Shown: positions 57,570 to 64,000 of the stretch, piece after piece
Numbering within the stretch: the first letter of the stretch is position 1
How the letters are laid out: every line of letters starts with the position of its first letter
From: Torreya grandis
Taxonomy: Eukaryota > Streptophyta > Pinopsida > Cupressales > Taxaceae
DNA: 64,000 nucleotides
Direction of reading: 5' to 3'
Assembly (NCBI GenBank): GCA_037957365.1
Contig: JARHVA010000002.1
Span: forward strand, 1,585,001 to 1,649,000
Position numbers and translations under genes: made by a program
Notes under the pieces: model-generated
The model's input: only the letters and a program-made list of their open reading frames with translations
What the model was told of the DNA's origin: nothing
The model's database searches: none

Positions 57570-57790
57570 AATTTCATTACAATTGTATCAACCCCATTGA
57601 CAATGTTCTACAATGATCCCTATATTTTCCTATTATATTGGCCCTATCAACATAGTTATGTAGTGATCCTTGTATTTTCCTACTATTTTGACCAAGCCAA
57701 CATATTCTTATCTTTTTTATCACTTTCCTATTGTATCAACCGTATTGGCACATTTTTTTAGCATATTTTCATTTCTATTGACTTGGCCAG
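57570..57790. repeat. Diverged tandem repeat, unit about 60 bp
   Basis: Variants of TTTTCCTATTATATTGGCCCTATCAACATA recur about three to four times (near 57580, 57625, 57680 and 57725) with indels. It is not coding. Confidence 0.5.
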
Positions 57791-58799
57791 GACAAGTTCA
57801 TCAAATTTTGAGATAGGTGACTTTTATATATTTGATCCATATTTATAGGGTTCCTAAATAATACTTTTAATAATAAACACATCAAATATTCTATGTTTTT
57901 GTATGCAATTCCACCCATAGTAAGAAGAAGAGGAATTAAGATATAGGAAAATATTCTTATAGAGTTCTAATTTGCATAAGATATTTGAAGGTCATAAGAA
58001 AAAATGTTTAACCAATAAAGTACACCTAATATTTGGAGTCCCTAACTAAGGATACTTAGGTCTTCTTCCTTACTCCTTGATCTTGACCTACAACATCCCT
58101 CAAAATTTTTGACTTGAGCTAAAGGAGAGATTGATGCACTAAAAAGTCAACCCAAGGTAAGAATCCCTATCCCTATACTCTTTATTTATTTAATTTTGTG
58201 GATACATGTATGTTTGTATATATGATATATTCATATGTTATGGTCATCCATGATTAGGTTTGTCAATGCTTGTTAATATATGTTGTATTTGCATGTTTTG
58301 TTTCCTTTGTTTACAACTATTGGTTACAAAATTAGTTGAGATACCTCTTGGTTAGTGTCTATTGGAATTTATATCTCTTTAGTTTATCCATTTTACATAT
58401 CATATCCATGTGAGTATTTATTCATAAGTTCATTACATAGACTTCCTTGATATCTTTATTACAAACAACTCTCAATTACAACCCTGCCCTGCTTTACGAC
58501 ATAACATCTTTTATATATGCTATATGTAATAGAGTATTTTCCATTTTCTTGTATTATAGTATATTTTTATTTTTTACCATATTTTCCTTACAAACATTTT
58601 TATGAACCCAATGTGAGTCTTATCCACCAATGGGTTGCATCATGTTCACATTTTTCTTTATCCTAGCTTCTTAGCTCTCAGATCTTGTCAAACATACCTT
58701 GTTTTAAAATTTTATTTCCCTTTATCATCCCTAAAGGGTATCATTTCAATATTATAGTGGAATTTTTTAACATTAACAAGTAATACAAATCTAACCAAT
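57791..58799. other. No gene recognised
   Basis: AT-rich sequence without recognised domains or clear repeats. Confidence 0.35.
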
Positions 58800-59480
58800 A
58801 ATTTTATGATTTCTAAGGATTCAATACTAACAATCCTAATACTATGTCCATGACCGACACTAGCAAGAATTCATAAAATATTTTTGCTTTTAATTTTCCT
58901 ACCTCTAAAGAATAATATTATAATTATTTCAACATGGATATGAATAATTTTTTTATTGTTTATCATAACCCTAATGTTAACATAATATTTAGGGATACAA
59001 AGTAACCCCATAAAGAATATGATTATGAGTGTAAAACAAAAGAATGTTGTAAATACTATCATAAAATGCAAGTATTATCCAAGAGCATCTCAAACACTTA
59101 GGATAATCCAAATAATAAATTCATGCTCTTATGATGACTTCTTTTCTTGATACTCATTCCAAGCATAACATTTCTACAGGACTTTTTTTAATCATGACTT
59201 CTTCAAATCCTTCCTCATCCAACATACCTAACATAAAAACAGTCATGGTTGGTGCTAATTTTTTTACCCTAGTTCAAAGAACTAACACAAGCACCAGTGT
59301 CAATCCAACATCTAACACTACTAAAAATTCTCACTATCATAAACATGTAACTCAAGCATCTCAAACCAATCAAAATACCTCGATACTACTCAAGTGATGA
59401 TGGAAGTTTTGAATCAAATGATTCACATGTAATTAACTAGTTCCAACCACTTAATGCAAATGTAAATAAAAATTTGAAAA
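58800..59480 (+). other. Decayed coding-like sequence, possibly gag-like
   Basis: The plus strand reads Asn/Tyr-rich stretches (for example NPNVNIIFRDTK and EYDYECKTKECCKYYHK near 58970-59060). A clean frame at 59131-59397 is rich in Ser, Thr and Asn. Composition resembles the linker parts of plant gag proteins, but no defining motif is present. It may belong to a different element from the LTR at 59501. Confidence 0.3.
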
Positions 59481-59500
59481 TGACATAAAAACCTTAGTAA

Positions 59501-60758
59501 TGTAGTAACCTAAATTTGGTCATGAATACTTGATCATGCTTATTTTATCCTTATTTACCATTAATTGACATGTGCACTTAATTGACACTTGTTTTATCGA
59601 TTTGACTTATACTAAGCATAATAAAATACATACTTCCATTGCAAGGTCATCCATTGTCACCTACATAAATGATATTTATATTGAGAACACCTCTATTCAT
59701 TTATATGTCTTAACTTAGAACCAAAAATTTAGACTTTTCTCGAAGGGACAATACCACCCAATAGGATAGGAACATCTAATGTTACTGTCCCTATTTACCT
59801 ATTTGATCCTTTGCTCATAAATAGTCAAATAAAAAAAAATATATCCTTAGGGTTGGCCTAGAATTTTTTTAAATCCCTAATGAGTCTTTCTCCCTCTTCA
59901 ATCAGTATAGAAGCATAATCAATTCATTCATTTAGAAGATCATGGTAAATTTATTAATATATCACAAAATCTTATCTACATAAGTGCACATTAGACAAAA
60001 GTTCCTTATTCTTTCTAAATCAACTTAAAAGCATTTGAAGAAATCCCGAACCAAGTCTAAGTTAATTTTACACAACCCTATTTAAGTATGATCAAATATT
60101 AAAGTTAATTATAGATGGATTCATCTAGTTAGAGGAGTGAAATTGCACAAAGCACTTAAGTGGGAGAACTACATGGAGGTTTGATCCCTCTTCAGAGTAT
60201 TGTTATGTAAGTAGAACTCAACACAATGGGGTGTTTAGGTATAGCATAAATCCACCCACTAACCCCTTTTTACTTCATACTATTTATCTCCTTGTTATAT
60301 AAGCTAGGGTTTCAAGCTTGAATAAGTTATATATCAGCCTTATGTCCATCGTCGAAGAGAAATTTATCACAAAAAATATAGCTTGCACAATTGCATGTGA
60401 CCATGCCTTATTTTATAGCATTTTCCAAAAGTATAGAAACACCAAATCAGGACAACAACACCCATCACTATTGACCCTACTAGGTGCTCCTATCTATATA
60501 AAGTCAAAGGATCATCTTTTAGATTTTTCATCTTCATCATTGTTTATACATTTTTCCAGTTAACATAGTCAGTTAAATGCATAAAAAAACTAATAATCTC
60601 TCTTTTTCATAATTTAGTCTTGTTTAGATTCATTCTATTTCATCAATTGCAATTACTTACTTTCAGTTTCCTAATTACAAGTGTATTTCAACACCCTACT
60701 TTATTCAATTTAATTTATCTAATTAAGAGTTAATGTTGCATTAATTCATAATTCAGAT
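59501..60758 (+). repeat. 5' LTR of a plus-strand LTR element
   Basis: It starts TGTAGTAACCTAAATTTGG (related inverted copy at 55632) and runs to just before a primer-binding site at 60765. Two TATA-like sites occur: TTATATAAGC near 60296 and CTATATAAAG near 60494. The exact 3' end is not fixed because no second LTR lies in the window. Confidence 0.55.
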
Positions 60759-60764
60759 AAAATA

Positions 60765-60777
60765 TTTGGTGAACCCA
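60765..60777 (+). promoter_or_regulatory. Primer-binding site of the plus-strand element
   Basis: TTTGGTGAACCCA resembles the sites at 39365 and 52657 (minus). It marks the boundary between LTR and leader. Confidence 0.55.
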
Positions 60778-61230
60778 CATATTAATCAAACCTTGCCAAA
60801 ACTTTATTCTTCATTAGGGTTTAGCCTTTTAGGGTTTCAAAATAATTGGTCCTAGAGTTTTCAAAAAATTGACTTAGGGTTTCAAAAACTTCTTTTTGTT
60901 TCTATGCCTATCAATTTTTTCATTGTTGCAATATCTTTTTCATGTCCTTTATAATGGATGACATGTCCTTGTTGTCACTATCCCAAGAGGTAAGTTGTAC
61001 AAACCTATAATGTCAAATGAATGTAATTAATATGTCCTTCCTCAACCCCCTCCACCTCCAAAAATCCTCTTGATGGTGTTTGTAAGCATGCTTAATAAAA
61101 AATACTTAGGGTTTATGTTTGTGAATCCCTTAAATATTAAATAATCACTATGATAAGTTTAATAAAAGAGTTACAAAAGCAAAACCAATATTTGGTTTCA
61201 ATAATCACATAATAGGAAAATCAGATCCCA
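60778..61230 (+). other. Leader of the plus-strand element
   Basis: No coding domain is seen. Short TTAGGGTTT-like words near 60815-60890 are too few and scattered to be telomeric. Confidence 0.4.
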
Positions 61231-61693
61231 TTCACAAAGAATCTAAGATATGCTAGTGTCACTCATGTTTTTGCATCCTCACCTAGAAATTTTATGCCTA
61301 ACAAGGCTTCATCTCAAGATTTAAATTCAAATCAAAGTACATCTACACCTATTGATTCCAAAAGTGCACAAAAGGCTACTCAAATCTCAAGTGAAATTTT
61401 AAGAGAAATTATTTGAAACAAAGTGATCAAAATCTTATTGTGCATATCATATAATGCATGGGCATCATATATATTGTTGTTTTGCCTTGAAGAAAAAATA
61501 CAAAGTCTCATTGATAGTGGTGATCCTATAATCAATACATTAATCAAGAAATCCACTCACATAAAAAATACATCTCTTAAAGAGTGAGTTTGGATACAAA
61601 AAGATAATTTAGATCAATAAAAGTTAATAAAATATTAGTTATCACAAGAGAAATTAAATGAACAAACTCAAGATAAAAAATAATTAACATTTG
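61231..61693 (+). repeat. Tandem duplication, copy 1 (463 bp)
   Basis: It matches 61694-62156 over exactly 463 bases with about six differences by eye and no indel. It begins TTCACAAAGAATCTAAG and ends AACATTTG. Confidence 0.95.
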
Positions 61694-62156
61694 TTCACAA
61701 AGAATCTAAGATATGCTAGTGTCACTCATGTTTTTTCATCCTCACCTAGAAATTTTATGCCTAACAAGGCTTCATCTCAAGATTTAAATTCAAATCAAAG
61801 TACATCTACACCTATTGATTTCAAAAGTGCACAAAAGGCTACTCAAATCTCAAGTGAAATTTTAAGAGAAATTATTTGAAACAAAGTGATCAAAATCTTA
61901 TTGTGCATATCATATAATGCATGGGCATCATATATATTGTTGTTTTGCCTTGAAGAAAAAATACAAAGTCTCATTGATAGTGGTGATCCTATAATCAATA
62001 CATTAATCAAGAAATCCACTCACATAAAAAATACATCTCCTAAAGAGTGAGTTTGGATATAAAAAGATAATTTAGATCAATAAAAGTTAATAAAATATTA
62101 GTTATCACAAGAGAAATTAAATGAACAGACTCAAGATAAAAAATAAGTAACATTTG
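61694..62156 (+). repeat. Tandem duplication, copy 2 (463 bp)
   Basis: This is the partner of 61231-61693. Sequence diverges immediately after AACATTTG, where copy 1 runs into copy 2. Confidence 0.95.
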
Positions 62157-62880
62157 TAAAACAGTTTCTCATGCAAGACAATCCAAATCAAAATGTGCCT
62201 ACAAAATCCATTGATCAAAATACGATTCCTAAGGATTCACACATAAAATAACAAGATGAAAAATCAAGATTACAAAAGAAACATGTTTAAAAGCAAAGAT
62301 TGCAAAGGGAACAGTTGGAAAGAGATAAAATAATAAAAGATCAAATTGAGAAAGAACAAGTGTAAAAAGGCCAATTAGAACAAGTAAGGTTACAAAAGTT
62401 ATAACAAGAAAAGTGATAAAAACAAGTTCAAATCAAACAATAAAGGATTACAACACCTAATGTTACAAATATGGATTTTAAAAAGGCAAGTACAAAAACT
62501 TCTTCATATCAAGAGCCTTTCACCATCAATGCTTACATAGATAGCAATGGTTTTACTAATTTCAAAGTTATGAACTATCAAGAAAGGAATCTTTGTTCCA
62601 TGTCATTTATTATCTCTCTTGGATATAAGTTGTAACACATAGATAAAACTACCACATCAACATTAAACATAAGATCAATTAACTTAAAAATATTATTTAC
62701 TTCTAAGGAATGTCATCTTACTTTTAGTGTTATTTATCTTCCAAATGCCTACAATGTTGTGCTTGGAGGTTCATGTCTAAAAACAATAGGGCAATGATTG
62801 ATATAAACCAAGGTTTTTATTAAATTTGATTATGAAGATGATCATTTACATTTCATAAGAAGGAACATATTTAAAACAAG

Positions 62881-64000
62881 AAGATACAAAGGAAAATGTG
62901 TCTCAAGTAAAGATAACTAACACCATCATAGTAAAAGAACATGACATAACACATATGATGAGGTAAAAAATATATGAAAGTTCAATACCACAGTATGGGG
63001 TATTTGGTTTCAGATATACAAGTATAAATGAGGAAATGAGTAACATACCACAATTATAAGATCTAGAGGCTAATTATGACCATGATAATGACTATGCAAA
63101 ATATGATTAGAATGACACAAATCATATGAAATATGGATATGGAAATATAACTGAGGGATATAACACACATGATACTTTTTTTTATTATGATATATACATA
63201 TCTAGCACATTTTATTTAGGACATGTCATTCACTTACCACTCCTCACAAATTTTTGTGATTAAATTGAGATCATTGGGTAGCTTGTTGCATATTCATAAC
63301 ATTCTAAATACACATTAAAATAAAATAAAAAAACATACAAATCTAATTTTACATAGTTTCTATATTGTTGCATTTTATTCTTCCATTTGCTTACATACGT
63401 GACCACTCAATCACTTCTTCTACATCCTTGGTTTACTTATTGAATTATTGGCCTCTCAATCCTCCTACTTTCAATTCCTAGATCTGATCAACTCAAAACA
63501 AGAATAAACTATGCTCAAACAGTTCATGTTCTTATCTATTGTTATAGTCTACACTGACAAAAACTTATTTTCAACCCAAACAAAACCACCAAACTCAAAA
63601 AAAATCACCCAACATTATTATCCTAATTGGGCAAAACTTTTGTTTGAAATTTTCTACCCAGAAATTACATTTTCAAAATCTTAAGCCTCAATACTGCTAA
63701 TTTTCAGTTTTTCAATCAATTTTGATATACAAAACACTAAACTAATGTAAAATATCCTCTTTTTCAATCCATATTTTTAGCACATGTAACATATTTCAAC
63801 AATTATACATTTGATGAAAGTAGAGTGTACAGTCACCATGTTGCATACTCTTATTATTTCTACATGCTTCCCAATATCACAATAGGGGAATTTTTCTCAT
63901 GTTTCACCTTATCAATCTGTCTAAGTACATTGTTATCACTGACATATGTTGTTAGATATTCAGATCTTCTTCATCTTCTTCTATTTTTGACACCTTGATT
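62881..64000. other. No gene recognised
   Basis: Some Tyr/Asn/Asp-rich plus-strand reading continues to about 63170 (KYGYGNITEGYN), as in the linker after a retroelement protease. After that nothing is recognisable. No RT motif appears before the window ends. Confidence 0.35.

Larger units (their letters stand above)
61231..62880 (+). pseudogene. Gag-like and protease-like region of an LTR element
   Basis: The plus strand reads a Ser/Asn/Gln-rich segment (61691-61879), then a Lys/Gln/Glu-rich predicted coiled coil near 62220-62450 in which many expected Gln codons are now TAA or TAG. A retropepsin-like region follows near 62510-62830, with FTINAYIDSNGF, HLTFSVIYLPNAYNVVLG and FIKFDYEDDHLHF. 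In retroelement proteases the YN(V/I)xLG segment lies in the C-terminal half. No intact DSG or DTG motif is visible. The first segment is present twice because of the 463-bp duplication. Ty3/gypsy is the likeliest class. Confidence 0.5.

Noticed and set aside
60811..60890. Several TTAGGGTTT words, like plant telomere repeats or telo-boxes
   Set aside because: Only three or four scattered copies in AT-rich DNA with irregular spacing, so not a telomeric array.
1..64000. tRNA, rRNA, CRISPR or intact host genes
   Set aside because: None was recognised by eye on either strand. A tRNA scan and a host protein search would be needed to exclude small or highly diverged cases.

Overview
This window looks like nuclear DNA from a seed plant with a large genome, possibly a gymnosperm. 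That assignment is an inference from retroelement content and AT richness, and no host gene supports it. I recognise no intact host gene, rRNA, tRNA or CRISPR array. Almost everything I can interpret is layered, decayed retrotransposon sequence. Every recognisable coding region is broken by stops and frameshifts, many of them at expected Gln or Trp codons, as expected from deamination of methylated cytosine.

Layout. 1-1118: a direct-repeat pair that may be the LTRs of a short element. 1686-2115 (-): a gypsy protease fragment. 2890-10877 (+): one LINE bounded by a perfect 17-bp target-site duplication. It carries ORF1 (DUF4283-like plus zinc knuckle), ORF2 (endonuclease, RT, zf-RVT, RNase H) and an unrecognised third coding region before the 3' tail. 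10895-14334: no gene, with a palindrome, a hairpin and a 62-bp tandem repeat. 14335-21233 (-): a Ty3/gypsy element with gag, protease, a second (archaeal-type) RNase H placed between protease and RT, then RT, the usual RNase H, and an integrase that has lost its catalytic Glu. 22640-23110: a diverged minisatellite.

23259-50440 (+) is the largest structure. It is a Tat-like gypsy element with LTRs of about 2.6 kb. Its 5' LTR was split twice. A 9.2-kb LTR element with no pol (23325-32571) has its own 1.2-kb LTRs and unknown coding capacity. A 4.2-kb internally deleted copia element (35035-39203) has a perfect 5-bp target duplication. The internal region of the host element keeps gag, protease and the integrase tail, has lost RT to integrase core, and carries an antisense ORF resembling a plant mobile domain protein with a candidate intron.

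50441-53030 (-): the gag and LTR start of an older gypsy element into which the 27-kb structure inserted. 53031-59500: mostly uninterpretable AT-rich DNA with LTR scraps and minisatellites. 59501-62900 (+): another LTR element with LTR, primer-binding site, a Gln/Lys/Glu-rich gag-like region and a protease-like region, carrying a clean 463-bp tandem duplication. 62901-64000: nothing recognised.

The strongest leads are the LINE third ORF, the RNase H order, the antisense ORF of the Tat-like element, the CpG-rich palindromes (CCGACGTCGG) clustered in two unrelated elements, and the copia LTR that has absorbed an old primer-binding site.
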